A stretch of DNA of 64,000 nucleotides from Duganella sp. CF458 (lineage in GTDB: Bacteria; Pseudomonadota; Gammaproteobacteria; Burkholderiales; Burkholderiaceae_D), in the NCBI RefSeq assembly GCF_900113115.1, contig NZ_FOOF01000003.1:310001-374000 (forward strand). The letters run 5' to 3'. A model generated the notes under the pieces. It was not told the DNA's origin and searched no databases. It was given only the letters and a program-made list of their open reading frames with translations. Each line of letters opens with the position of its first letter. Position 1 is the stretch's first letter. This document shows positions 51,957 to 59,919 of this stretch, piece by piece. Position numbers and translations under genes: made by a program.

Positions 51957-54002
51957 TTACCAGATGATGATGCGGTCTTCCGGCTTGACGTACATCTTGT
52001 CGCCTTCTTTGACGCCGAAGGCTTCGTAGAAGGCCGGCTGGTTCACCACCGTGCCGTTGGCGCGGAAGCGGCCGGCGGAGTGCGGGTCGGTCTTGATCTG
52101 CACGATGGCCTGCTGCTCGCGCATCTTGGTGCGCCATACCTGGCCGAAGCCCATGAACACGCGCTGTTCGCCGGTCAGGCCGTCGATCACCGGCGAGGTC
52201 TTGCCGCCCAGGGAGATCTTGTACGCCTTGTAGGCAATCGCCAGGCCCGAGTTGTCGGCGATGTTCTCGCCCAGGGTCAGCTTGCCGTTGATGTTATAGC
52301 CAGGCACCGGCTCGTAAGAACCGTACTGCTTGACCATGGCGTCCGCCTTGACCTTGAAGGCGGCACGGTCTTCGGCCGTCCACCAGTCGCGCAAGTTGCC
52401 GTCGCCGTCGTATTGCGAGCCGGAGTCGTCGAAGCCGTGCGAAATTTCGTGGCCGATCACCGCGCCGATGGCGCCGTAGTTCACCGCATCGTCAGCCTTC
52501 ATGTCGAAGAACGGCGGCTGCAGGATGGCGGCCGGGAACACGATCTCGTTGGCGGTTGGACGATAGTAGGCATTGATCGTCTGCGGGGTCATTCCCCATT
52601 CTTCCTTGTCGATCGGCTTGCCCAGCTTTGCCAGGTTGCGGTTGTAGGCGAATTCGGCGGCGCGGCCCATATTGCCGATCAGGTCGCCTTCCTTGAACTG
52701 CAGCTTGCTGTAGTCGCGCCATTTATTCGGGTAGCCGATTTTCGGGGTGAACTTGGCCAGCTTCTCCTGCGCCTGCTTCTTGGTCTCAGGGCTCATCCAG
52801 TCGATGCTGTCGATGCTCTGCTTGTAGGCCACCAGCAGGTTCTTCACCAGTTCTTCCATGCGCGCCTTGCGCGCGGCCGGGAAGTGGCTGGCCACGTACA
52901 GCTTGCCCATGCCTTCGCCGATCGCGCCTTCCACCACGCCCACGCCGCGCTTCCAGCGCGGCTGCTGCTCGGTCACGCCGGTCAGCACGGTGCCGTAGAA
53001 GGCGAAGTTGGCCTGGTCGAAATCCTTCGACAGGTATGGCGAAGCGTCGCGCAGAAGGTGCCATTCGAAGTAGGCCTTCCAGGTTTCCAGCGGGGTGCTT
53101 TCCACCAGCTTGGCGAATTCGGTCATGTAGCTTGGCTGCGCCACGATCACGCTGTCGGTCTTGGCGGCGATGCCGGTGGCGCCCAGGGCGGCCTGCCAGT
53201 CGTAGCCTGGCGCGCTTTCGGCCAGCTTGCTGATTTCCATCTTGTTGTAGCGCTTGACCGGATCGCGGTTCTCGACGCGGGACCACTGCACTTTCGCCAG
53301 CTCGGTTTCCAGTGCGACGATGGCCTTGGCTTTGTCGGCGCCGTCCTTGTTGCCGGCCAGGCCGAGTACTTTGGCCACGTGCAGCTCATATTTAGCCAGC
53401 GCGTCCGCCATCTTGGCATCGTCTTTCTTCAGGTAGTACTCGCGGTCAGGCAGGCCCAGGCCGGACTGGCTCATGTGGGCGGCGTACTGGGTCGAGTTGC
53501 GCGCATCCTGGCTGACGAACACGCCGTACGGCGCAGGCACGCCGGTCTTGTTGAAGTGGGCGATCAGCGATGGCATGCCCTTCTTGTCTTTCAGGCCGCG
53601 AATCCTGGACAGCTCGCCGGCCAGCGGCTTGGCGCCCAGCTTTTCCAGCTTGGCTTCGTTCATGTAGGAGGCGTACAGCGCGGCGATCTTGGCGTCGTCG
53701 CCTTTCAGGCCTTTCTTGCCCTGCAGGCCCTGGATCAGGTCACGCAGCTGGAACAGGGTGTCGTCGCGCAGCTTGGCGAACGAACCCCAGCTCGATTTAT
53801 CGGCCGGGATCTCGGTGCTGCGCAGCCATTCGCCGTTCAAGTGCTGGAAGAAATCGTCCTGGGCGCGCACGCTCTTGTCGATGTAACGCGTGTCGATGCC
53901 GGAAGTCGGGGCCGACGTGTGATCGTGGCCTTCGTGGCCGCCTGCATGGGCAAATGCCGCCATCAGGCTCAGGGTGATGGTGCTCAGGATATGTCGTTTC
54001 AC
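51957..54002 (-). CDS. M13 family metallopeptidase, paralogue 3
   Basis: A 681-residue secreted peptidase. The most likely start is GTG 54002, 7 bases after AAAGGGAC and giving a normal signal peptide (KRHILSTITLSLMAAFAHA). A TTG at 54032 lies inside the receptor gene. The mature N-terminus is His-rich (GGHEGHDH), which could hold metal. HEISH is at about residues 518-522; ELTL-type sequence appears as KLTLGENIADNSG. The N-terminal His-rich stretch and longer linker set it apart from the other two copies. It begins 13 bases after the TonB receptor stop, so receptor and peptidase form an operon. Confidence 0.95.
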   Translation of the reverse strand: MKRHILSTITLSLMAAFAHAGGHEGHDHTSAPTSGIDTRYIDKSVRAQDDFFQHLNGEWLRSTEIPADKSSWGSFAKLRDDTLFQLRDLIQGLQGKKGLKGDDAKIAALYASYMNEAKLEKLGAKPLAGELSRIRGLKDKKGMPSLIAHFNKTGVPAPYGVFVSQDARNSTQYAAHMSQSGLGLPDREYYLKKDDAKMADALAKYELHVAKVLGLAGNKDGADKAKAIVALETELAKVQWSRVENRDPVKRYNKMEISKLAESAPGYDWQAALGATGIAAKTDSVIVAQPSYMTEFAKLVESTPLETWKAYFEWHLLRDASPYLSKDFDQANFAFYGTVLTGVTEQQPRWKRGVGVVEGAIGEGMGKLYVASHFPAARKARMEELVKNLLVAYKQSIDSIDWMSPETKKQAQEKLAKFTPKIGYPNKWRDYSKLQFKEGDLIGNMGRAAEFAYNRNLAKLGKPIDKEEWGMTPQTINAYYRPTANEIVFPAAILQPPFFDMKADDAVNYGAIGAVIGHEISHGFDDSGSQYDGDGNLRDWWTAEDRAAFKVKADAMVKQYGSYEPVPGYNINGKLTLGENIADNSGLAIAYKAYKISLGGKTSPVIDGLTGEQRVFMGFGQVWRTKMREQQAIVQIKTDPHSAGRFRANGTVVNQPAFYEAFGVKEGDKMYVKPEDRIIIW

Positions 54003-54015
54003 TCTCTTTGTCCCT

Positions 54016-56193
54016 TTAGAATTTGGATTCAAGTCGAACGCTCCACTGGGTGTATGTGGGGTTCAGCGTGGCCGCCTGTGCGGCGAGCCCATTTGCGTTG
54101 ACCAGGTTGTACCCGGTTGCATCATCCGCCAGCAGGTTGTTGGCGCTGATGCGGATTTGCGTGCGGCTGTCGAAACGCCACAGCGCATACATGTCCAGCA
54201 CGCGTTTGCGGCTGGTTTCCACCACTTGCTTGTCGCTGGTCCGGGTCCGGATCACCGGCGTCCAGTTGTAGCTTGTGCCAAGCGTGAGGGGAATGTCTTT
54301 CAGGCGGTAGTCCATGCCCAGGTTGGCCGTCTGCCTGGCTTGCTGGTCGAGGCGGTTGTCCGGACCCGGAATGCCGTCGACCTTGGACCAGAAGCGGCTG
54401 TAGTTGCTGCGGAAATCGATCTGCGGCGCATTGTCCATCAGCTCGGACAGCGCAAACTTGGCTTCCAGTTCAATGCCGCTGGTGCGGGCGTGTCCGATAT
54501 TGGCCGGCGAAGAAACCCAGCGCAGGCCCAACTCGGTTTGCTGCTGCGTGAGTTCGCGGCGAATCAGGTTGTCGATGTTGCGCACGAAACCGCTGACGCT
54601 GACGATGCCGCTGCGGCCCAGGTAGTGCTCGTACGCCAGGTCGAGGCCGGTGGCCAGTTCCGGTTTCAGGTTCGGGTTGCCGGTGCGGTCCGGACTGGTG
54701 GCGCTGTTCAGGCGCGACAGGGATGGCGCGGCGATCAAGTCTTGCACATTGGGCGACTTGTAGCTTTTGGTCAGGCTGGCGCGCACCTGGTCTTTTTCGT
54801 AGCCGGGGATTTTCCATACCGCGTGCAGCAGCGGGCTGAATACCTTGCTGGTGTTGCTGACGGTGCCGCTGTTGCGGTCGGACGTGGTGCGGATGCCTTC
54901 CCAACGTGCGCCGACGTAGGCCGACCATTGCGGTGTGATGTCCCATTCATCCTGTGCGAACAGGGCGGCGCGGCGCGTGTCGGCGGCCAGGTTGTCGCCG
55001 GAATCGGCGAATTGGGCGTTGCCGTTCTTGTCCAGCGAGATGCGCACCTGCTCGCGGTGGCTGGCTTCCAGATCCCAGCCGGCCGCCAGCAAATGGCCGG
55101 CGCCGATCGGCGAGGTGTACTTGCCACCGGTATTGAGGCTCTTGTCGCGCGTGTTGTCGGTATCGGTGAAGCGGTCGAGCAGTGTGCCTTGCGTGTCGTA
55201 CTGGTAGCGTAGCGCGTCGCTGTCACGCTTGCCAAGGCCAAAGCCGAACTTCACATCGAGCTTGCTGGCGCCCTGCAGGCGGTGCACCCAGTTGCCGAAG
55301 CCGCGCAGGAAGGTGACGTCGCCGTCATTGGTCTGCTGCGCCAGGTTGTATTCTGGCGGCTGGCTGCCCACTGGTTGCGACAGGTTGGTCTGCGCCGCGC
55401 TGTGCGACTTCTGGTGCATCAGGAAGGTCTGGAAGTTCAGCGTATCGCCGTTCTCGAACTTGTAGGACAAGCGCGGCGTCAGGTGCAGGCCCTTGTTGCT
55501 GCCGCTGCTCTCGCTGTCGAGCAATTGTTCCTTGGCCAGGTCGCCGTCGGCTTCGATTTCCGTGTTGTGGGTGCTGCTGCTGTCGTGCTGGCGGTTGTAG
55601 TTGACCGAGGCCGACAAGGTGTAGGCCAGCGCGCCCGATTTGCCCGGTGCGGTCACCGACAGTTCGGGCGAATGGCGGCCTTGCTCGATGCGGTCGGAGG
55701 CCTTCACCTGGATATCGCGCATCTGGTAGCCGTCGCGCAGCACGATGTTGATGGTGCCGGCGATGGCGCGGGTGCTGTGTTCCGCCACCGGGCCGCGCAT
55801 GACTTCAATGCGCTCGACCTGGTCGGGCGCCAGCGATTCCATCGAGAAGCCGGCCGGCGGGCGTTCGCCATTCACCAGCACCTGGGTGTAGCCGCTGCCC
55901 AGGCCACGCATGCGCACTTCGCCGCCACGGCCGGCGCGGCCGCCGAGGGTGATGCCCGGCAGGCGTTTCAGCACATCGCCGATATTGCTGTCGCCATTGC
56001 GGTCCAGTTCTTCGCGGCCGAACACCTGCTTGCCCGCCGTGGAGTTGCGGCGCTCCGTCATATCGTCCTGGCGGCCGCCGCTGATGGTGACCTGGGGGAT
56101 GACTTTGTCGGCGGGTTTGACTGGTTCCTGCTGGGCGTTGGCGCCGGAGGCCGCGCCCAGGGAGACCATGGCGAAAGGGATCAGCTTCTTCAT
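54016..56193 (-). CDS. TonB-dependent outer-membrane receptor
   Basis: A 725-residue protein starting at ATG 56193 (MKKLIPFAMVSLGAASGANA). The plug domain is at residues about 45-160: VFGREELDRNGDSNIGDVLKRLPGI, VLVNGERPP, VERIEVMRGPVAE. A 22-strand barrel follows and ends in the outer-membrane signature terminal Phe (WSVRLESKF). There is no long N-terminal signalling extension. Its ligand is not evident; nothing in it marks a siderophore or sugar type. Co-transcription with an M13 peptidase suggests peptide or metal-peptide uptake followed by cleavage. No clear Shine-Dalgarno was seen. A GTAAG-type box lies 95 bases upstream. Confidence 0.92.
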   Translation of the reverse strand: MKKLIPFAMVSLGAASGANAQQEPVKPADKVIPQVTISGGRQDDMTERRNSTAGKQVFGREELDRNGDSNIGDVLKRLPGITLGGRAGRGGEVRMRGLGSGYTQVLVNGERPPAGFSMESLAPDQVERIEVMRGPVAEHSTRAIAGTINIVLRDGYQMRDIQVKASDRIEQGRHSPELSVTAPGKSGALAYTLSASVNYNRQHDSSSTHNTEIEADGDLAKEQLLDSESSGSNKGLHLTPRLSYKFENGDTLNFQTFLMHQKSHSAAQTNLSQPVGSQPPEYNLAQQTNDGDVTFLRGFGNWVHRLQGASKLDVKFGFGLGKRDSDALRYQYDTQGTLLDRFTDTDNTRDKSLNTGGKYTSPIGAGHLLAAGWDLEASHREQVRISLDKNGNAQFADSGDNLAADTRRAALFAQDEWDITPQWSAYVGARWEGIRTTSDRNSGTVSNTSKVFSPLLHAVWKIPGYEKDQVRASLTKSYKSPNVQDLIAAPSLSRLNSATSPDRTGNPNLKPELATGLDLAYEHYLGRSGIVSVSGFVRNIDNLIRRELTQQQTELGLRWVSSPANIGHARTSGIELEAKFALSELMDNAPQIDFRSNYSRFWSKVDGIPGPDNRLDQQARQTANLGMDYRLKDIPLTLGTSYNWTPVIRTRTSDKQVVETSRKRVLDMYALWRFDSRTQIRISANNLLADDATGYNLVNANGLAAQAATLNPTYTQWSVRLESKF

Positions 56194-56287
56194 GAATGAA
56201 CAATGTTGCGCGCGGCAGGCCGGTTGGCGCCGCGCTGGCATTGTAATCCCCGCCCCGGCGGCTGGCACAGGGCCTCCGCCAATGTTA

Positions 56288-56302
56288 CTTAAAGATACTT
56301 AC
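56288..56302 (-). promoter_or_regulatory. GTAAG-type box upstream of the TonB receptor
   Basis: On the minus strand the site reads GTAAGTATCTTTAAG, two 5-base half-sites 5 bases apart. It matches the box upstream of the Spy-like gene at 13 of 15 positions and fits the CpxR pattern GTAAA-N5-GTAAA loosely. It overlaps the stop codon of the Spy-like gene. Confidence 0.4.
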
Positions 56303-56856
56303 ATGCCGCGCCCGCCGCCGGCACCGGGACCGCCCATCCCGCCACCCATGCCGCCGCGCCCGCCATGTCCGCCACGGTGGCTGCCTTCCTCGCCGGCCGG
56401 ACGCTCGCGGCCGCCCCCGGGCCCCTCCTCCATGCGGATCAGTTGATCCACCAGGAACTTTGCCGCCGCCTGGCGCTGGCCGTCATCCAGCGCATCGTTA
56501 ATGCCGAGCCACCATTCGCGCAGTTGGCGGTCCTCGGCCGCCGTGGCGGCCTGTTCAGCTTCCAGTCCCGCCTGCAGATCGCGTAATTCGACGCTCTGTG
56601 ACTGCAAACCTTGCTTGGTCGCCTCCTGCAGGCGCTCGCGGCGGGACTTGCGTTCGCGCAACAACGCCTTGCTCTGCCCCTCCACCTTGGCCCACAGGGT
56701 CTGCTGGTTGGCGTTCAGGTTGAGGGACTTGCGGAATTCGGATGCCATCGGCAGCAGGTCTTCGGCGCGCATGTCCATGACCGGCACCGCAAAGGCCGGG
56801 GCGACAGCCATGGCTAACACCAGCCAGGCGGCACGGGCAGTGCGTATCAGTTTCAT
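56299..56856 (-). CDS. Spy/CpxP-like periplasmic protein with Gly/His-rich tail
   Basis: A 185-residue protein with a signal peptide (MKLIRTARAAWLVLAMAVAPAFA) and GGAG 7 bases before the ATG. The body is helical and charged (FRKSLNLNANQQTLWAKVEGQSKALLRERKSRRERLQ), like the LTxxQ chaperones Spy, CpxP and CnrX-type metal sensors. LNANQQTLW stands where LTxxQ is expected. The last 35 residues are Gly/His/Arg/Met-rich (HRGGHGGRGGMGG) and may bind metal. Family members act as periplasmic chaperones or stress sensors under Cpx or Bae control. The upstream GTAAG-N5-GTAAG box supports that kind of regulation. Confidence 0.72.
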   Translation of the reverse strand: MKLIRTARAAWLVLAMAVAPAFAVPVMDMRAEDLLPMASEFRKSLNLNANQQTLWAKVEGQSKALLRERKSRRERLQEATKQGLQSQSVELRDLQAGLEAEQAATAAEDRQLREWWLGINDALDDGQRQAAAKFLVDQLIRMEEGPGGGRERPAGEEGSHRGGHGGRGGMGGGMGGPGAGGGRGM

Positions 56857-56970
56857 ATACTTGCTCCGGAAAAAAAGATGCCCGCGGGGGTGCCGCAGGC
56901 ATAAACCACTTTAGGGTAGAGAGAAATAGCGAAACCAGTGTAGGCCCGGCACCCCGGTCGCCCGGTTTTT

Positions 56971-56985
56971 CTTACAAATACTTAC
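56971..56985 (-). promoter_or_regulatory. CpxR-like box upstream of the Spy-like gene
   Basis: The minus strand reads GTAAGTATTTGTAAG, two identical GTAAG half-sites with a 5-base spacer, the layout of CpxR sites (GTAAA-N5-GTAAA). It lies 115 bases before the Spy-like start. Spy and CpxP genes are classical CpxR targets, which supports the reading, though no cpxRA genes are in the window. Confidence 0.5.
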
Positions 56986-57142
56986 TCTGGTAAACACATT
57001 GGCAAACACCTACAAAGTTATGAATTTATCGTGGCTTTTGCAGGGATTTATTCCATGCTGGCAGCTACGATTGCTGGAAATCAGGTTTATACTGAAATCC
57101 AATGGCGGACGAGTTAACCGCTGTATTTGGAACAGGTGATAC

Positions 57143-58573
57143 ATGGGCAAGAAACTCAAGAACGCTGGCCTGATCGGCCTTGGCGTAGTCGCGGGGGTAG
57201 CGGTATCCCTGCAGTTTTCCGCGATGGCACAAAAGCAGGTCGATCCTGCCCTGCCGCTGGAAGAACTCAAGCAGCTCGCCGATGTGTACGGCCTGATCAA
57301 ATCCGACTACGTGGAAGCAGTGGAAGACAAGAAGCTGCTGACCGAAGCCATCGCCGGCATGGTCGCTTCGCTTGACCCGCACTCCGCCTACCTGGACAAG
57401 AAAGCCTATGCCGAACTGCGGGAAGGCTCGCAGGGCAAGTTCGTCGGCCTCGGCATCGAGATTGCCCAAGGCGACGAAGGCTATATCAAGATCGTGGCCC
57501 CGATCGAGGATTCCCCAGCCTACCGCGCCGGCATCAAGCCGGGCGACATGATCACCCGCCTGGACACCACCTCGCTGAAAGGCTTGAGCCTGGATGAGTC
57601 CGTCAAAAAGATGCGCGGCGAGCCGGGCAGCAAGGTAATGCTGACCATCATGCGCAAGGATGAGCCGCAGCCGCTGGAATTCACCCTGAACCGCGAAGAA
57701 ATCCACCAGAAAAGCGTCAAGGCCAAGATGGTCTCGCCGGGCTATGCCTGGGTGCGCATCTCGCAATTCCAGGAACCGACGGTGGATGACCTGGCGGCCA
57801 AGATCACCGAACTCTATCGCCAGGACCCGCACCTGAAAGGCCTGGTGCTGGACTTGCGCAACGACCCGGGCGGCGTGCTGCAAGGTGCGATCGGCGTGGC
57901 GGCAGCGTTCCTGCCGAAAGACACCCCGATCGTCTCGACCAACGGCCAGTTGCCTGATTCCAAACAGATTTTCTACGGCCGCGCCGAATACTACTCGCTG
58001 CGCGGCGATGGCGATCCGCTGGCCAAGCTGCCGGAAGCAGTCAAGCACATCCCGATGGCAGTGCTGGTGAATACCGGTTCCGCCTCGGCCTCCGAGATCG
58101 TGGCCGGCGCCCTGCAGGATTACAAGCGCGCCACCATCATCGGTTCGCAAACCTTCGGCAAGGGCTCGGTGCAAACCATTCGCCAGCTCACCTCCGATAC
58201 CGCCGTGAAGCTGACCACCGCGCGCTACTACACGCCGCATGGCCGCTCGATCCAGGCCAAGGGCATTTCCCCTGACCTGGCGGTGGACGAGAACGAGGAT
58301 GGCGACGGCCTGAACAGCTTGCGCATGCGCGAAGCCGACCTGGCCAAGCACCTGACCAACGACCGCGAGCAGGAAGCTGGCAAGGCCCAGCGCGATGAAC
58401 TGGAAGAGCAGATGCGTATCCTGGCTGCCGAGAAGAAGCGCAAGCCGCTGGAATACGGCAGCGGGGAAGACTTCCAGCTCAAGCAGGCGCTGAACCACCT
58501 GCAAGGGGTTCCGGTGCAGTTGGCCAAGGCCGAATCCAAGCTGGTCAAGCTGGACCCGCCACCCAAAAAATAA
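57143..58573 (+). CDS. S41 family C-terminal processing protease (CtpA/Prc-like)
   Basis: A 476-residue periplasmic protease. An N-terminal signal/anchor (residues 1-28) and a helical lead ([41 protein letters not shown]) come first. The PDZ domain is at about residues 95-180 ([19 protein letters not shown]). The protease core has the catalytic dyad Ser of SASE and Lys of TFGKGSVQ, spaced 25 residues apart as in Prc. It cuts proteins near their C-termini in the periplasm. AGGTGA precedes ATG 57143. It is followed by a strong terminator, so it is a single-gene unit. Length is usual for the CtpA group. Confidence 0.95.
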   Translation: MGKKLKNAGLIGLGVVAGVAVSLQFSAMAQKQVDPALPLEELKQLADVYGLIKSDYVEAVEDKKLLTEAIAGMVASLDPHSAYLDKKAYAELREGSQGKFVGLGIEIAQGDEGYIKIVAPIEDSPAYRAGIKPGDMITRLDTTSLKGLSLDESVKKMRGEPGSKVMLTIMRKDEPQPLEFTLNREEIHQKSVKAKMVSPGYAWVRISQFQEPTVDDLAAKITELYRQDPHLKGLVLDLRNDPGGVLQGAIGVAAAFLPKDTPIVSTNGQLPDSKQIFYGRAEYYSLRGDGDPLAKLPEAVKHIPMAVLVNTGSASASEIVAGALQDYKRATIIGSQTFGKGSVQTIRQLTSDTAVKLTTARYYTPHGRSIQAKGISPDLAVDENEDGDGLNSLRMREADLAKHLTNDREQEAGKAQRDELEEQMRILAAEKKRKPLEYGSGEDFQLKQALNHLQGVPVQLAKAESKLVKLDPPPKK

Positions 58574-58591
58574 AGCTAGCAAAGATGAAGG

Positions 58592-58616
58592 CGGCGCCCC
58601 CAGGGGCGCCGTTTTT
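58592..58616 (+). terminator. Intrinsic terminator of the S41 protease gene
   Basis: Perfect 9-bp GC arms CGGCGCCCC (58592-58600) and GGGGCGCCG (58603-58611) around CA are followed by TTTTT. The stem begins 19 bases after the stop codon. Confidence 0.92.
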
Positions 58617-58685
58617 CGTTGCAGATGCGGTAAAATCGGCCATCTTACCGGTCGCCTGACCCATTCTAAGAAAGAAATATTGATC

Positions 58686-59807
58686 ATGAAACAAGCCGTC
58701 ATCAGCGGAACCGGCCTCTTTACCCCAGCGAACTCGATCAGCAATGAAGAGCTGGTGACCGTCTTCAACGCCTACGTGGAACTGTTCAACGCGGAAAACG
58801 CCGCCGCCATCGCGGCCGGCACGATGACCGCCCTGGAGCCATCCAGCGCCGGCTTCATTGAAAAGGCATCGGGCATCAAATCGCGCTATGTGATGGAAAA
58901 GACCGGCATCCTGGACCCCAAGCGCATGACGCCGCGCATTCCAGAGCGCAGCAACGAGGAACTGTCGCTGCAAGCCGAGATCTGCGTGGCGGCAGCCCGC
59001 CAGGCAATGGACCGCGCCGGCCGCAACCCGGCCGACATCGACATGGTGCTGGTGGCTTGCTCCAATATGCAGCGCGCTTATCCGGCGATGGCGGTCGAAG
59101 TGCAGCAGGCGCTGGGCATCGACGGCTTCGGCTTTGACATGAACGTGGCCTGCTCGTCGGCCACCTTCGGCATCCAGACCGCTGTTGGCGCGGTGCAGAG
59201 CGGCCAGGCCCGCGCGGTGCTGATCCTGAACCCGGAAATCACCTCCGGCCACCTGGACTACCGCGACCGCGACAGCCACTTCATCTTCGGCGACGCCTGC
59301 ACCGCGATCATCGTGGAAGCCAAGGAAGGCGCCGTGTCCCAGCACCAGTGGGACATCCTGGACACCAAGCTGAAGACCAGCTTCTCCAACAACATCCGCA
59401 ACAACTTCGGCTTCATGAACCGCTTCGACGAAGACGGCATCGGCGCGCCGGACAAGCTGTTCAAGCAGCAGGGCCGCAAGGTGTTCAAGGACGTGTGTCC
59501 GATGGCAGCGCAAATGATCAAGGACTCGATCGACCGCGCCGGCCTGAAGGTTGAGCAGATGAGCCGCTTCTGGCTGCACCAGGCTAACCTGAGCATGAAC
59601 CAGCTGATTTCCCGCACCATCCTCGGCCGCGACGCCGAGCCGCTGGAAGCGCCGGTGATCCTCGACACCTACGCCAACACCTCGTCGGCCGGCTCCATCA
59701 TCGCCTTCCACAAGCACCAGGACGATTTGCCATCCGGCGCCTACGGCGTCATCTGCAGCTTCGGCGCCGGCTACTCCATCGGCTCCGTCGTCGTCCGCAA
59801 AGCCTAA
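58686..59807 (+). CDS. FabH-like beta-ketoacyl-ACP synthase III (PA3286-like)
   Basis: A 373-residue thiolase-fold condensing enzyme starting at ATG 58686 ([14 protein letters not shown]); a TTG two codons upstream is in frame. The catalytic Cys is in [10 protein letters not shown], the His in [10 protein letters not shown] and the Asn in YANTSSAGS. It is about 50 residues longer than E. coli FabH. It has the N-terminal block [16 protein letters not shown] seen in the Pseudomonas PA3286 group, which primes fatty-acid synthesis with medium-chain acyl-CoA. It joins an acyl starter to malonyl-ACP with loss of CO2. No fatty-acid genes flank it. The hairpin at 59811-59909 ends it. Confidence 0.9.
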   Translation: MKQAVISGTGLFTPANSISNEELVTVFNAYVELFNAENAAAIAAGTMTALEPSSAGFIEKASGIKSRYVMEKTGILDPKRMTPRIPERSNEELSLQAEICVAAARQAMDRAGRNPADIDMVLVACSNMQRAYPAMAVEVQQALGIDGFGFDMNVACSSATFGIQTAVGAVQSGQARAVLILNPEITSGHLDYRDRDSHFIFGDACTAIIVEAKEGAVSQHQWDILDTKLKTSFSNNIRNNFGFMNRFDEDGIGAPDKLFKQQGRKVFKDVCPMAAQMIKDSIDRAGLKVEQMSRFWLHQANLSMNQLISRTILGRDAEPLEAPVILDTYANTSSAGSIIAFHKHQDDLPSGAYGVICSFGAGYSIGSVVVRKA

Positions 59808-59810
59808 GAT

Positions 59811-59909
59811 AAAAGTCGAGGCCGGGTTAAAAAATAGGGACGTACCCCATTTATCGGCGCAGCCGAAAATGGGGTACGTCCCCATTTTTTTAACCTGACC
59901 CCGACTTTT
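59811..59909. repeat. 99-nt long inverted repeat, bidirectional terminator
   Basis: Arms of 48 nt (59811-59858 and 59862-59909) pair along nearly their whole length around GCA. They include the inner stem TCGGC/GCCGA, the core GGACGTACCCC/GGGGTACGTCC and outer A/T runs. Both strands have a T run after the core stem, so it can end the FabH-like gene rightward and the Ig-repeat gene leftward. The core matches the shorter hairpin at 4214-4237, which suggests a dispersed repeat family. Confidence 0.85.
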
Positions 59910-59919
59910 CATTTGCTTC

